In this document: positions 10,877-23,192 of the stretch, in pieces
How the letters are laid out: each line of letters begins with the position of its first letter
How positions within the stretch are numbered: the stretch's first letter is position 1
Source of the DNA: Hofstenia miamia
Taxonomy: Eukaryota; Xenacoelomorpha; Acoela; Hofsteniidae
Direction of reading: 5' to 3'
Assembly: GCA_900660155.1 (NCBI GenBank)
Contig: CABFPE010000631.1
Location: 68,444 to 132,443, forward strand
DNA: 64,000 nucleotides
Made by a program: the position numbers and the translations under genes
The notes under the pieces: model-generated
Seen by the model: the letters and a program-made list of their open reading frames with translations, nothing else
What the model was told of the DNA's origin: nothing
Databases searched by the model: none

Positions 10877-12298
10877 AAGTGGTGGAAATTAATATAAAAT
10901 ACCCGCTTAAAGTATTAATAACTTTATTATTTTGCTAAAATATTCTTAAAAACTTAATATATTTTGAAGATATGAGAATCAATTTTTATAATAATTTTTT
11001 AAAAAATTTTAAGGAAAAAATAGTTGTAAAAAATATATTGTCAAGGGTGGAAAATATATTAAGAAAGTTTTTAATTTTCGTCAATACGGCTCAATTTATT
11101 GTAACATAGTAGAAATTATTAGATATTTGCACTGACAACAACTCATTTGTACCATAAAAAAATATTATACTCATCACTAAATAAGAGCATTTAAACATGA
11201 TGGAAAATCAATAAATTTAATTGCTACGCAACTTTTAAGGTCTCGTACTGTTGTCAGATATTATTTAAAAGATCCTGAATTATATGGCACCAAAAAAGTC
11301 CAGGTCGTCCATCAAAATTAACAAATGCAGTAAAACGTCGACTTTTTAGAGAATGTCTAAGGACCAGTCAATCTCCAATAGTCAAGACTTCAATAAGGCC
11401 AAAATCTCGTAGTAACACCGAGAAGAGTTCGGGAACTTTTGCTTGCATCTCTGAACTTTGTTTGTTGTAAGAGGAAGACAGTACCTGCTTTGACTGATCG
11501 ACAATAGATGTTGAGTGTTAATTGGGTAAAAGAGAAAGACTAATGAAAATTGGAAAAAGGTAATATTCTCTAATGAAAAAAGTTTAATTTTTATGGCCTT
11601 GATAGATCTCAGTACTACTGACATGATTTGAGAAAAGAAGAGGAGCTATTTTCGATGAGACAATTTGGAGGAGGATCTTTAATGATTTGGGGATTAATTT
11701 CTCCAGCTGAAAAAGGGAAAACAGAACTCTACTCGATAGGTTAGTGTATTAGAAGACAGTTTAATACCATTCATCAGATATGTGCATAGCAATAATGCAA
11801 TTTTTCAACAAGCTAATGCAACTATTCATACTTCCAGTTTCACAAAACAGTGGTTTAGCACAAATACAGTAATATTGGACTGGCCTGCTAAATCTCCTGA
11901 CTTAAACCCTATTGAAAATTCATGGAGGAATTATCTCAAGAAAGGTTTACCACGATGGACGTCAGTTTAAGGATAAAGAAACATTAAAAACAGCAATCCA
12001 ACAGGTTTGGAATGAAATTGCTAGTGAAATTCTTAAGAATTTAATTGATTCAATGCAAAATAGATGTATTGAAGTGTTACAATCTAAAAGGAGTAAATGT
12101 AAAAACTAAAAGTTGTTTTACTTGTAAAGATTTTTTTTTAAAAATGTCTTATATTTTTTTCCATAAAAAATCATGTTTTTAATATTATTCATTTTATTTT
12201 AAAATTTTTAATGAAAATCTTTATATGAACTCTTTTTTTAGTGTAACATAAAAGTTACTAAAGTATTGGGGGTTGTCTTATATAAACTTCCACCACTT
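10877..12298 (+). mobile_element. full-length, inactive Tc1-like DNA transposon
   Basis: The 1422-bp element has imperfect terminal inverted repeats of about 50 bp, starting AAGTGGTGGAA at both ends (10877 and, reversed, 12298). It is flanked by TA at 10875-10876 and 12299-12300, the Tc1/mariner target duplication. Plus-strand transposase remains include a helix-turn-helix (NLIATQLLRSRTVVRYYLKD, near 11215), a GRPSKLT-like linker, the GGGSLMIWGLIS block (near 11665), and DWPAKSPDLNPIENSW (near 11880), which carries the last catalytic Glu. The usual DNAxIH motif reads as QANATIH, losing an Asp. The coding region lies in several frames, so the copy cannot make transposase. Confidence 0.9.
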
Positions 12299-12300
12299 TA

Positions 12301-12935
12301 CTACTGGTACTAAAACGTAAGTTTTTATACTGAAATCCGAAAAAATTTAACACAACAATACATATATCTCCTGCAAGCGAGCGTACATTGCTCATATTAC
12401 TCAAAATATTGATACAACCCACTTATGTTTTAATAATTTGTGTCATTTGACACAATCCAATATTTAGCAAGAAATATAAGAGGCGCAAATGTTGGTTTGC
12501 TTAACCTAGTCCTTTTACAGCTCTGAACTTTAATAATGTGCAAAATAATTTGGAATTTGATGCAAAGCGTAAACAAGAGTGAAACTAGAATCTATTATGC
12601 ATCTACATTAAGGCATTTTATTGTCATGACTTATTCTAGAGTAGTTCGTGACCCTGCTGAACTGGCGGATAATACTGTTATTATTTCGCAATAATTCTAT
12701 TGTCCCTCTGTCCTCCGATCTCTAAATTCCTAGCTGTGAATAATTCTCTCATTTAGTTTCTAGATTTCATAGCTTACCAAATGTTAAATACAACATGCAG
12801 CATGCCGCAATGTGAGGAAGATGCTGTGTTTCCTGCTTTTTTATATTCATAATCAAACGTTTTCCCCGTTTACTTCGCACATTGTGCGATATGTCGAACT
12901 TGTTATAGTTAATTATGCATTTATTGATCCAATAG
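12301..12935. other. upstream region of the RNF212-type gene
   Basis: No coding sequence recognised. The stretch ends in a pyrimidine-rich tract leading to the acceptor just before the RING gene. Confidence 0.4.
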
Positions 12936-12957
12936 TAAATTTATTTTTAGAATTTTC

Positions 12958-13683
12958 ATGTCATTGTTACGGTGTAATCGGTGTTATGGTGAACGTGTTC
13001 ATTTTCTAACCTCCTGTGGACATATTTACTGCGAGCCATGCTATTCTCGAAATCCAGCAATATGCATGGTGTGTAAAAAAGGTTTTTCAAGTACTGCAAT
13101 AAACAGGTCTATGCGCGAAGATCTCAAAGTCTATTTTTCAAGTCCAAATGAGATTTTAAGAAACGCTATGAATATGATTAAATCAACGATAGCGTTTCGT
13201 GATATGCAATATAAACATTTTCTAAAGTATTTGCGTGCTGGTGATGACATTGTCACCAAAGCAGAAACTGATATACGAAAGGAATTGCAACGATTAACTT
13301 CCGTGGAATCTGAAATAAAACAAGTATCAGAAGAGATTCGCAAATTGAATGTTAAGTTGAATTTAAAGCGGCAGAAATATCAGTGTATTTCTAAAAATAT
13401 GCAGCCAATGTCGAAGAAAAACGTAAAATACAGAATTAATCCAATAGAAAAAACCAAATCTAATTTGAGTTTTAATCAATGTATGTTAGCAAGTACACCT
13501 AATTCTAATGTATCCAGATCAAATATATTGTCAAGACAGTCGGCTGCCATGCGATCGCACTTTTTTGATAAGTCATTTAGCCCAATTTCTGTTGATCTTT
13601 CTCCTTTAACAAACAGATTTGGTTTATCATGCCGAGTTGATAATTCACCAATTTTAAAAACCCCACCACAAAGGTTAAGATAA
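12958..13683 (+). CDS. RNF212: RNF212-type RING protein (meiotic E3 ligase family)
   Basis: A single-exon frame of 241 residues. Residues 6-39 form a C3HC4 RING: C6, C9, C20, H22, C25, C28, C36 and C39, with the family-typical start (LLRCNRCYGE) and LTSCGHIYCEPCY. A coiled coil follows (about residues 101-140), then a Ser-rich basic tail (about 160-241). RNF212, RNF212B, worm ZHP and yeast Zip3 have this layout. They are known SUMO/ubiquitin E3 ligases that mark crossover sites on meiotic chromosomes. The match is to the family; I cannot separate RNF212 from RNF212B. The start is set by the RING beginning five residues in. A TTTATTTTTAG acceptor lies 7 nt upstream, again fitting trans-splicing or a 5'UTR intron. 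No nearby AATAAA was found downstream. Confidence 0.8.
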   Translation: MSLLRCNRCYGERVHFLTSCGHIYCEPCYSRNPAICMVCKKGFSSTAINRSMREDLKVYFSSPNEILRNAMNMIKSTIAFRDMQYKHFLKYLRAGDDIVTKAETDIRKELQRLTSVESEIKQVSEEIRKLNVKLNLKRQKYQCISKNMQPMSKKNVKYRINPIEKTKSNLSFNQCMLASTPNSNVSRSNILSRQSAAMRSHFFDKSFSPISVDLSPLTNRFGLSCRVDNSPILKTPPQRLR

Positions 13684-14540
13684 ATCCCATAGTTTGTTTT
13701 TAGGTGACGGAATTTATTGATTTCTTTATTTTCATTTTTATTTAGTTTAAGGTATGTCAATTTGAACTGTCCAAAGAAGCAATTAATAATATAAAGCTTT
13801 TTAAATTTTATAAATTAATCAAGTAATGAATTATCAAATTATATTTTTTACAATACAGTAGAATGTGCATATATCGACGTCTATAAGTCTCAAAATCAAT
13901 TTCGATATAGGCAAATTCAATTTTTAATTGATGCTACAGTAAATATATTTTTGCTGAAACAAGAATATAACAAATATTAACATACTACTACTAGCTGAAA
14001 AAAGTCCAATACGATACAAGGAGTTACATCGGTTAAAACAGTTTCAATGTAGTGTTCTGCGTCCAACGGCTTATCCGTTAGTCGGCTTCTGCCAGAGATA
14101 TTATTTTGCGGACAAAATCCCGGCTAAAATTTATTTCTGAACGTTGATGAAAAATTTATTTTCATGATTATTTGTATTTTTGTTTTTAATACCATGCACG
14201 ACTCGAAATAAACACCTGGACGACTTGTTAATTGAGCGTTGTACATTAGGAGGCCATTATTAGAAGTATTTTAAGTTCACTATCATTTATGCATATATTT
14301 TATAATTCACAAGTAGACTACCATACAAATAAGTCAACTATATATTTTTCTTGGAAATTTTAAAGATAAAAAAAATACATCAAAAATGTCCTGAAACTAT
14401 TATTAAAATATATTGTCAATTGTATATATGTAACAAAAGTAAAAATTTAATAGATAAAACTCTATTATACACACAACACTAAGAAAAATTAGCTATCTTT
14501 GTCATCACGCTAGTGCTTTTTGAGAAAGGCATTTGCAGTA
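13684..14540. other. intergenic AT-rich stretch
   Basis: Probably the RNF212 3'UTR followed by unrecognised sequence. A short GC-richer patch near 14060-14130 (CGGCTTATCCGTTAGTCGGC) resembles motifs at 15110-15180, 16020-16060 and 7640-7680, and may be a dispersed repeat fragment. Confidence 0.35.
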
Positions 14541-14544
14541 TTTC

Positions 14545-15060
14545 TTGTCAAACAATTGAAAAATCTTACAATTGCTATTCCAATGGATTTTCACAGCACC
14601 AAAACGATTCAATAAATTCAAAAATGGATTTATCATCTGCGATAGCAGCTTCAAAAATATGTTGGAACAACAACTGATTATGCTTAGAGCTCACGAAAAT
14701 GCCATGTGCTTTTGGCAATCTCGTATTTCAGAGAATACAGAAGACAAAATCACTCGGACTTGATAAACCACCCCAGTTAATTTGGTTTAGAAAGTGCTTA
14801 ACACTTTATCGTCCACTAAATCAAAGTTGGGACGTTGAATTTTATCCTTCCCACATTTAAGCAATTTGAAGAATGAATTACTGCTACTTTTGCTTGTTTT
14901 ACATTTAGCAATGTAGCTCGCAATGTAATATGTAACGTTATCATCAATATTAACATCTGTATGTTCACTAAAAGTATCTAGAATAATCACTGCGTCCATG
15001 TAATACTTAGTCGTTTTACGATTATCTCTAATTTTTCGATCTATTAGCATGTTTTAACCA
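14545..15060 (-). pseudogene. P-element/THAP9-like transposase relic
   Basis: Minus strand. The frame 15050-14787 contains DNVTYYIASYIAKC, which resembles the segment where P-element and THAP9 transposases read xVTEYIAGYVA. Just downstream in another frame is WGGLSSPSDFVF, like their GGLxxPS motif. The two motifs are in the expected order and spacing. The remnant is short and interrupted, with no inverted repeats found. The family assignment is tentative. Confidence 0.4.
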
Positions 15061-15203
15061 TTCCATTGATAATTAGTGTTGCAAAAATTAGTAGTAGCAA
15101 AAGGCACCGACTACGACAAAAAATCATGGCTATTGGCTTGCTACGACTAAACCTTTACTGCCAATGGCCGGCTAAAGCCAAAATTTATTTTGTCTTGGGC
15201 GCA

Positions 15204-15409
15204 AAATATTATTTCGATGTCCTTGGCACTAATCTATTCACCCAAAAAACGGCGAAATTTACTAAAACCCATTAAAATTTTGTCAGTTAATAGATTTGTT
15301 CATTAATGAATATGTATGCCAAATCAAACAAACTCTTACAATAGAAGCATCAAACATTACTTAGCTTTACTATCAATTTGTCCGTTAATCCGCAGAGGCT
15401 ATCAGCACA
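15204..15409. repeat. ~205-bp repeat, copy 1
   Basis: It shares roughly 80% identity by eye with 16090-16294 in the same orientation. Both copies begin with an AAATATTATT-CGATGTCCTTG block and end in a GAGGCTAT block. Confidence 0.8.
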
Positions 15410-16083
15410 TTACACGAAATTTAATTTAAGATTTATTATCCCTCTAGTGGATGAATTTAGTAGTGTAAATAGAAAATTATTTTGAAATTAAATTGACTTC
15501 ATTTTACCTCCATTTCTGTTTGAAATCAAAGCTACCATGACTCATTACGAAAACACTCTAAGTGTGAGAGTTCAATGACTTATATTTGTATATGTTTTTT
15601 CAGAAAAGCCTATCATGTCTATATTCTTGGTTATTAATATTATTACTTTAAAAAATTCAAACTCAAATTCTTCTCTAAACTTTGAACTTTAGCCATAAAA
15701 AATATTTCTTTGAAAATCAATATACTGTATAATTATATTGTAGTTTTTTTGTCGAATTAACTTACTGCCAATAAACAGTAGAAAGTAGAAACAAATGGTG
15801 GCTTAATACTGGCTCAAGATGGGAATATGTCAGTGGTAAATTTTTAAGACTGTATGACCATGACCCAGTTATCTCAAAATAACTGAATGAAGCAAGTGGT
15901 TCAGAAGAAGATGACATTGGCCCAGTTATATCAGTTTATCACTCAACTGTTTAATATATATTCATTTATTAAAGTTCAAATTAAAGGTTTTGTCAGTTAA
16001 AGCAAATGCTTGATGCGGGAACTTCAATAATTACCGGCTTGAGGCGGATACGTGTTGCATATTTTAGCAGAGATGGAACCGTG

Positions 16084-16089
16084 NNNNNN
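16084..16089. other. assembly gap (6 N)
   Basis: Six N characters. Repeat copy 2 begins at the next base. Confidence 1.
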
Positions 16090-16294
16090 AAATATTATTG
16101 CGATGTCCTTGACACTAATCTACTCACAAAAAACGCGGCGAAATATAATAAAACACAATAATATTTTGTCATATAATAGTTTTTTTCATTAAAGAATATG
16201 TATGCCAAATAAAACAATCTCATACAAGAGAAACATAAAACATTACTTAGCTATAATATCATTTTCCGTTATTCCCCGGAGGCTATAACAACAC
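16090..16294. repeat. ~205-bp repeat, copy 2
   Basis: The partner of 15204-15409, about 886 bp apart. It abuts the gap exactly, so its left end may be truncated by the assembly. Confidence 0.8.
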
Positions 16295-16850
16295 AGGCGA
16301 CAAAAATGTCAGTTTGGTTTTCCATTTTTCTGCGCTAGCGATATATGCGAATTCTTAGAGCATATGTTAAGTGTAACATACATAAGGGTGCAATTGTGGA
16401 TTTATCATGCTGATCGTGGCCCGAGATTATCCCAGACCCAAACCATTGGATTTCATGGCAATCCCATGCGGGCGTGTCCACACCCACAGAAATTTTAACA
16501 ACTCAACACAAGTAATTTCCACAACAAAATTATCAAAAAACGATCTTTTTCTAGGATGTAATTTTCATATACCTTTAGTTTTAATCAGGGTAACAGCAGG
16601 CTTGTACATTGGACAAATTCTAGAATTGTCCAATTTGAATCCAATGGAATTCCATTCTAAGTTTGAGTTTTGTAATTCAAATTTTCCTACAACACAGATG
16701 TTTTTGATGTCAAATATTTTTTACTTGTTTTAATAATGGTGATACCTTTAAATGAACGTGTGTTATGAAAATCACATGTAAATTTGCTGATTGTTTTCTT
16801 TTATTTCTTACTTGATTCCTTTGTTATCGTGCTATATTTATAGCTTTTCG

Positions 16851-16852
<2 letters not shown>

Positions 16853-16900
<48 letters not shown>

Positions 16901-16910
16901 ATATATATAT
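16853..16910. repeat. (AT)n microsatellite with GTATGT interruption
   Basis: A long AT run of nearly 30 units interrupted once by GTATGTAT. Confidence 0.95.
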
Positions 16911-18115
16911 TGCACAGATTTTCTGTATGTGAATATTAAGGCCTGGTTTTCGCTTGTAAAACGCAGAAAAATCAAAATTATTATTATTACAGAACAAATG
17001 CATTGGTTTTATTTGCAGAAGTTTTGGACAACAATGATGCTAAAATACGAGATACTAGTCGATCAACACTACTCTCAATACCAGAAACCTCTCTGTTAAT
17101 CTCCTTATTTTATTGTTTCTAAGTCAAGATTCAGTTCTAAAGTATGCTCACTTCTTAGAGATTTGCGGTAACACCCCCGGGGGTTCGAGAAGATTTGAAC
17201 TGGGAGTGTGACTGATTTTTTAAAATCCTGGGATCAAGTTTAAATTTTTTCATACAATACTTTTTTGTCTAAGTTAACCAATTTTGAAGCTCATCAAAGT
17301 GCATAGATGCATTTCTTAGAACTGGAACATATGTGCCTCATCACTAAAGTTTAAATTTACGCGCCAGCCGAGGAAGAGTCTAATGAGTTGTAGTTTTTTA
17401 TTCAAACTTCGAAGGTGAAGATTGTTTGATCGCAAAATACGTATCATCTTGCTCCCAATCATAATGTAAGAGAGATATGCAAAATGCGCTGGGGTTTTCG
17501 TATTGAAAATTTTGATCTCCTATTATATTTGAAAAAAACATTGATAAGTATCAAGATCTTATCTAACCACACAAGCTTTAGAAAGTTCTTAAACTAGCGC
17601 TTAGTTCAGCTGGACGTACAATTCCTGCTTGACCCACACAACGGCACTTGCTCTTCTGTACGAAGTCTTAGTAATTAGAAAATATAGTATGCAATACATT
17701 ATACGTAAGATACAGCAATTCATGTTTTATATTGATGGGTGTTTTATTGGGAGTTTTCGGTGCTATGCTAGTCGGAGACCCATAGAAGTGTGATAACTAG
17801 GAAAAGCCTTGACAGCACAATGAAGGATCTTTCAATAAATATGAGATTGTAACTCAAAGACGCATAAGCATGACAGAAAAAAGTTGCCTAAAAACCTATT
17901 TATTGTGATTGTGATCAATAATTCACATCCCTCTGAGTAAATCACCGTCTTTTGTTTTAGAAGAAAAGTAGAATTCTTCCAGAAAGAAAAAGCTTAGCGT
18001 ATTTTAAGTTTTCACATACAGAATATTATAGAACTGCTGATAATATAGTTTCATAAAATGACACCACCTACCCACAAAGTTCACCCATTCGAAATTCTGC
18101 ATAATATGAGACCGC
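16911..18115. other. no gene recognised
   Basis: Noncoding by eye. It contains a 12-bp GC palindrome, ACCCCCGGGGGT, at 17173-17184. Confidence 0.4.
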
Positions 18116-18207
18116 AAATATGTAAATATTTCATGACGGAATTGCTATGCTGGTTCAATTAAGGGACACAAATAGCAATGCAACCAATGAATTTACGAAT
18201 TTATTTA
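18116..18207 (+). repeat. 92-bp perfect direct repeat, copy 1
   Basis: Identical over 92 bp to 18316-18407, offset by exactly 200 bp. Confidence 0.97.
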
Positions 18208-18315
18208 CTACATCATATATTGAAGAAGAAAACATTAGAAAATTACTAAATATGTACTGAAACCAAAAACCCGACCCCTTGAAGAACTCTTGCTGCTAGT
18301 ATTTTCTTGCTGGAA

Positions 18316-18407
18316 AAATATGTAAATATTTCATGACGGAATTGCTATGCTGGTTCAATTAAGGGACACAAATAGCAATGCAACCAATGAATTTACGAAT
18401 TTATTTA
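18316..18407 (+). repeat. 92-bp perfect direct repeat, copy 2
   Basis: Identical to 18116-18207. The 108 bp between the copies are unique by eye. Confidence 0.97.
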
Positions 18408-18852
18408 TCATATGCTGTCCGATTAGAATGTGTGTGTATGTGTATGTAATTGTAGACAAATAAGTGAGTTGTGATTTCTCTATCTCTAATTAATTTCTTG
18501 TTTAGCTGGAATTTACAATATATTGTGCACACTTTCTCTCAATGCACACTCTACAAAACAAAAGGTATGAGTTGAAGTAGATATGTATTGGGAAAAACAG
18601 TCTTTGCATTAGAAATCAAGTTGTTAATTGTTAGGAGCTGAGAAGAGATGCAACTTGGTATAAATAATTTTATGTTAAAACATTTGATTCTACTTTTCGA
18701 CAATTGCAGTTTCTCCTTTGTTTTTCCACTTCAACATTAAGAGAATCTCTCAATAATGAAACATTTTAAAACAATTCTGGTCATATAAAACGTTTTATTT
18801 TTGTATATTAAAATACATTATAGCCTTTATTACATTCCCTTCTCAATTTAAT

Positions 18853-18876
18853 TTGTGTGTGTGTGAGTGTGTGTGT
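18853..18876. repeat. (GT)n microsatellite
   Basis: TG repeats with one A interruption. Confidence 0.85.
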
Positions 18877-19394
18877 TTACTTAATTTAATTATTAGGCTC
18901 TTGTTCCCATGGTAAATTCATGCTGTTATTATTAGAAATTGTTTTTAATCACAATCATAATACAAACAATAGTTAATGTATTTATTTTCCATTTAATTTT
19001 GAAAAAACCTTTTAAATGCATATCTCTTATTCCCCACTTAGATATCTCATTATGCATTGATTGATATTCTTCAGTCTTAACACTAATGGATGGTCAAACT
19101 CCTGCCTAAAATGACGTGTACATGGGAAATGAAGAAGGCGATTGGTGACAATATACGAACTTTACATCAACAATGAGATGAACTAAGCAATAGACAAAAT
19201 TTAATAGTGTGATATACAATCATTATAAGTGAACTGCGGAATAAATTAAATTTTGTCTTATCTTAAAAATTTGGGTTTTACCACATGCATTTATTAAATA
19301 TTAGAAATTGCGAGTTCTGCATAAAATAGTTTTTTTGGTTTTTTTCCGAAAATCTATTTGTTTTTATCATATACATTAGGCGTTACTAAAGCGA

Positions 19395-19983
19395 TTAACA
19401 AACCCATCTAAAACTCAATTTTGTTTAATTAGACCTAAATCTAACAATAATTCCACAAGTTTATCTTTGTATAACCTAAACTTTAATGATATGTACATAG
19501 AACAAGTTTATTCTTTGAAATATTTAGGTATATTTTTTACTCTCAACTTAATTATACAGAAAAATTAATGTTTTTAAGAAAATGGCAATTTTAATTAAGA
19601 CTGAGCATTATATCTCAACAGCTTTCAACTACATCAATACTAAGTCACTTTAGTTATGTAAACTTACTGTATTGTATACCAACACAAATCAACAACTCTT
19701 GAAAAAATGCGATGTGCAAATAAAATGGGCTATAACAATAACAGTTAATCATTTATATAACAGGAGTAAAAGATTACAAAAGCCTTCAAAGAGTCTAAAT
19801 CCACAGTATGTTATTTACAAAATTATACTAAATACTTTCTTTTATATATTTAATATTATTGCTACATACTACAAATCCAATTTTCTATTCTCCAAAATAT
19901 TGCATAGATATATCAAGGCCATGGAGAGGGGGTATAAAACGAGGGATTTTACACGAGGCCTGAGAACTCTAAAAGGCCTCTGA
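19395..19983 (+). mobile_element. LINE reverse-transcriptase 3' fragment
   Basis: The plus strand, in interrupted frames, reads KTQFCLIRPKS then YSLKYLGIFFTLNL, the region just after the reverse-transcriptase catalytic core, where LINEs read F-KYLG. A later part contains STTSILSHFSYVN and YCIPTQINN, like the thumb region. The copy is 5'-truncated and decayed. Confidence 0.6.
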
Positions 19984-20395
19984 ATGCACTAGTAAATAGC
20001 ACCAGCTACTAAATATACATTAGAAGTCCTTTTGTAGTTGAACATTACATCAAAACCTAAAACTGAAGTGATTGGTGCTCAAAGGTAATATCATTTATGT
20101 GTATTATAACAGTTCTATGATTCAAAAATCTGATTGATATCACCAACAAATTTATTCAGACAAGAGTTGTCAAATCTACTTAATTAAAAGAAGCATACAC
20201 AGTTAAAGTCTTAAATATAGACATTTCTGATGATGAAAATAGAAAACGTTTAGAAATAGTTGTATCCTCAAATGCCCACAAAGCATCGAAATAGGGTTAG
20301 AAGTTTGCATAGCCCACTTCAATGTCTAAGAACCAATGTTTCATTTTCTGTAACTATTGGTAAAGAATTACCAAAAAACGAGGAAGTCGCAATAG

Positions 20396-20398
<3 letters not shown>

Positions 20399-20427
<29 letters not shown>
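20399..20427. repeat. (AT)n microsatellite
   Basis: An uninterrupted AT run. Confidence 0.95.
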
Positions 20428-20430
<3 letters not shown>

Positions 20431-20469
20431 GAATCAATAGATAGATGCTATTGTGGGCGTCCACGCTAA

Positions 20470-22190
20470 AAAAAGTCTAATATAAGCCATCTAAATACTC
20501 TGGGAATTTTTTTGTTCTTTATTAGGATTTTTAATAATATTTTATAGCAATACTGGTCATTTATTTGAATATTTTTATATATGGAAAGCATCCCATCAAT
20601 GTGAATCGAGCATTTTTCAAGCTACAATAGTTTCAAATTATATAATTTCGCAAGAGGTTAGGGTTAAAAATTATCGAAATTAACCCAAGTGCAGTGAAGG
20701 CTAAGGAATTTGTAAACAATGTATTGAAAATCAAAATTTTGAATTTCAACTTGTAATCTTTTAACTCAATTTTGATTTTTCAACTTCAGGACAAGGCCTT
20801 TAAAAATGGGAGTAGGATAGGCAGATTGGGCAATACTTTGAAATTTGCAGACCTAAGGGTGCATGGTGGCGCTTGGATTGCGGCTAATTTTTGGCCGATA
20901 TTAACCTCTGATTAAATTTTCCGATATAATTAAATGTTTTCAAGAAAATATTTCATAAAATTTCTTTGAAAAATGAATAAAAATATTTACAATACTATTA
21001 CTATAGATCATTCATGTACATATATATGAAATGCCTACATAGTAATAATTGCTATTACCAACAGAATTCGAGTAATCAACATCAGGTCTTTTTAGATACT
21101 TTTTATAAATGTCCCTTAGAATTAATACAATAATAGTCTAATGTAAGGCAATGCAGTAGCAGCAATATATCCAGGAGGATTAAGTAAATTTTCATTGTTA
21201 CGTTTTGTTGAGTTAGTTTTAAGCAGGAGTTCGAAATTAAATTAGAAACTTGTACGGAAATCTTGATGTTGGGCAGCAGCGAATACTTAAAAAGCCCAGC
21301 AGTACTCAGTTATAGTTGGGTGCATTGTAAAATCCTTAATTTGACCTTTGATAAAAGTAAAAAAATTTATTAGTGTCATAAGAAGTATTGTGCATGTTAA
21401 TGAAAATTGCAGATTTTGGTTATCATTGAATGGCGGGCGGAGTGGAGTCGTCCGCCCGGTCAATTCCACCGAGCATAAGGAGATAAGTGGACCCAGGGCT
21501 TTCACGGGCAGGTTTAATTCTGAATCAATAAATATATGCAATAATTTATTGAAACCTCTAAAAAATGAATTTAATAAACATTTCCATGGTTATACAAAGG
21601 AACGCTAGAATACAAATGATGAGGTTTAAAATTCTATTATATTGACCCTATTTAATAGACTGCATCTAAATTCGTCATAACTCAAACTCCTCTGTTTAAT
21701 TGCTTTTGTAAATTTTAATTTTTTGTATATGTATTTGTTGTTGTTTTTGCAATGCTCATTTTTGACGCTATTTAGAGTTGTAAGCAGTATTTTGTATTGT
21801 GAAAAGGAGCTCCAAAAAGAAAACACATCCAACCATGTATTAACTCACCGCATGTTATAAGCGAGGTGGGAAGCGATCAAAATTTGTAAGTCCATTGTTT
21901 TCCATGTAGCAATAAACCATTTTGTTTTGAAGAATACCACTCAAATAATATATAAAATAAAATTATCGTTCATTCGAAGAGAACGCATCATTTTTTCGTG
22001 ATTGATATTCTTTCAAAAAAAAATCTTTCATTTCATTTTAAAAAATTTTTTATTTTTAAATATATGAATGATAGCAAAATGTGTAAAAAGTATACATTTT
22101 TTTTGATTAATTATCTAGTAAATAAAAAGGTTTTTTTCCAAAATCAATATGTTGATAGGAACTTATTCAAAATATCAGATATGACTAATC
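20470..22190. other. no gene recognised
   Basis: AT-rich. A GC-rich hairpin (GGGCGGA at 21435-21441 with TCCGCCC at 21451-21457) stands out, but I cannot assign it to a gene or element. Confidence 0.35.
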
Positions 22191-22244
22191 AAAATGACAA
22201 AAAGGTCTTGTTGTTTGTGCAAAATAGACCATCATATATATGAA

Positions 22245-22560
22245 CCTAGATGCAATGTATGTCAAAGTATTGTGTTAAGCAAGTTAAAAAATGTGCAACA
22301 AATGTCCCTACCTCACATTTGTTTACAGTAATAGATCTATTTATGCTCAATAGAATACAATCTATTTCACATCACCTAATTTTGACAATTTGTCCAACGT
22401 TGTGTAGAAAATTAATTGCGCATGTGACGAAAAGTATGCAGGACAACTTGAAAACAATTGTGCAGAAGAAATTTCAGAACACAAAATATATACTGGAGTA
22501 TCCAATCACTTATATTTCTCTGATACCCAACTAAATTACACTGGCTTATGTAAAATTCAA
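22245..22560 (+). mobile_element. possible GIY-YIG-type retroelement fragment (Penelope-like)
   Basis: A plus-strand frame reads KINCACDEKYAGQ and then EISEHKIYTGVSNHL. This recalls the C-x-C...Y-G-Q...EH...S-NH pattern of the endonuclease end of Penelope-like elements. It is short and interrupted, and the assignment is weak. Confidence 0.25.
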
Positions 22561-23192
22561 CATTAATTAAGATTAAAAGCCGCTGAATCTTAGAATTATT
22601 ACATATGGTAATTAAGAGCAATATTAAATAGAGAAGCGTATAATTTTGAAACTAGCATTCTTCGAATGTGTAAATTATATTTAAATTTGAAATGTTAATG
22701 CTGTAGACGTTCTGAGCTATGAATAGGATTAACTAATTGTGTTAAAATTATGATTATGTTCAAAGTATGAAATTAACTGTTTGTCTCGAATGTGCAAAAC
22801 ACAAAGAGTCTAGTTTTTAAATTTCTGATAAAATCATGAACTACACATTTTCAAGGTCTTTTTCGGTAAAAGGTAAGATCAAATTCAGAAAAACTAAGAT
22901 CCAATTTAGAATGTTCAAAAATTTCCACTTGTATATTTGTGTAAGCCTATTAACACGGATTCGATTCCAGAATGTACAGAAGCGATTTCAAGAACAATGA
23001 CAGCCACTTCTGTTTGAATACCTGTATTATGGGACAATAAACACATATTCGAAATAATGAAAATCATGTTATTGTACTAACTAAATATTGCAAAAGGCGT
23101 GTACATTTAAATGACATTATATTTATGTAAATCAATCCATATACACTATAAATTTGATTGATATGAAAATTGTATAATATATAATAATAATA

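Noticed and set aside
12812-13009. Plus-strand frame upstream of the RING gene
   Set aside because: Different frame from the RING, hydrophobic AT-rich translation; it crosses the acceptor and leader of the real gene.
16407-16733. 108-residue plus-strand frame
   Set aside because: No recognisable domain, no supporting splice or promoter signal, and composition close to the surrounding noncoding sequence.
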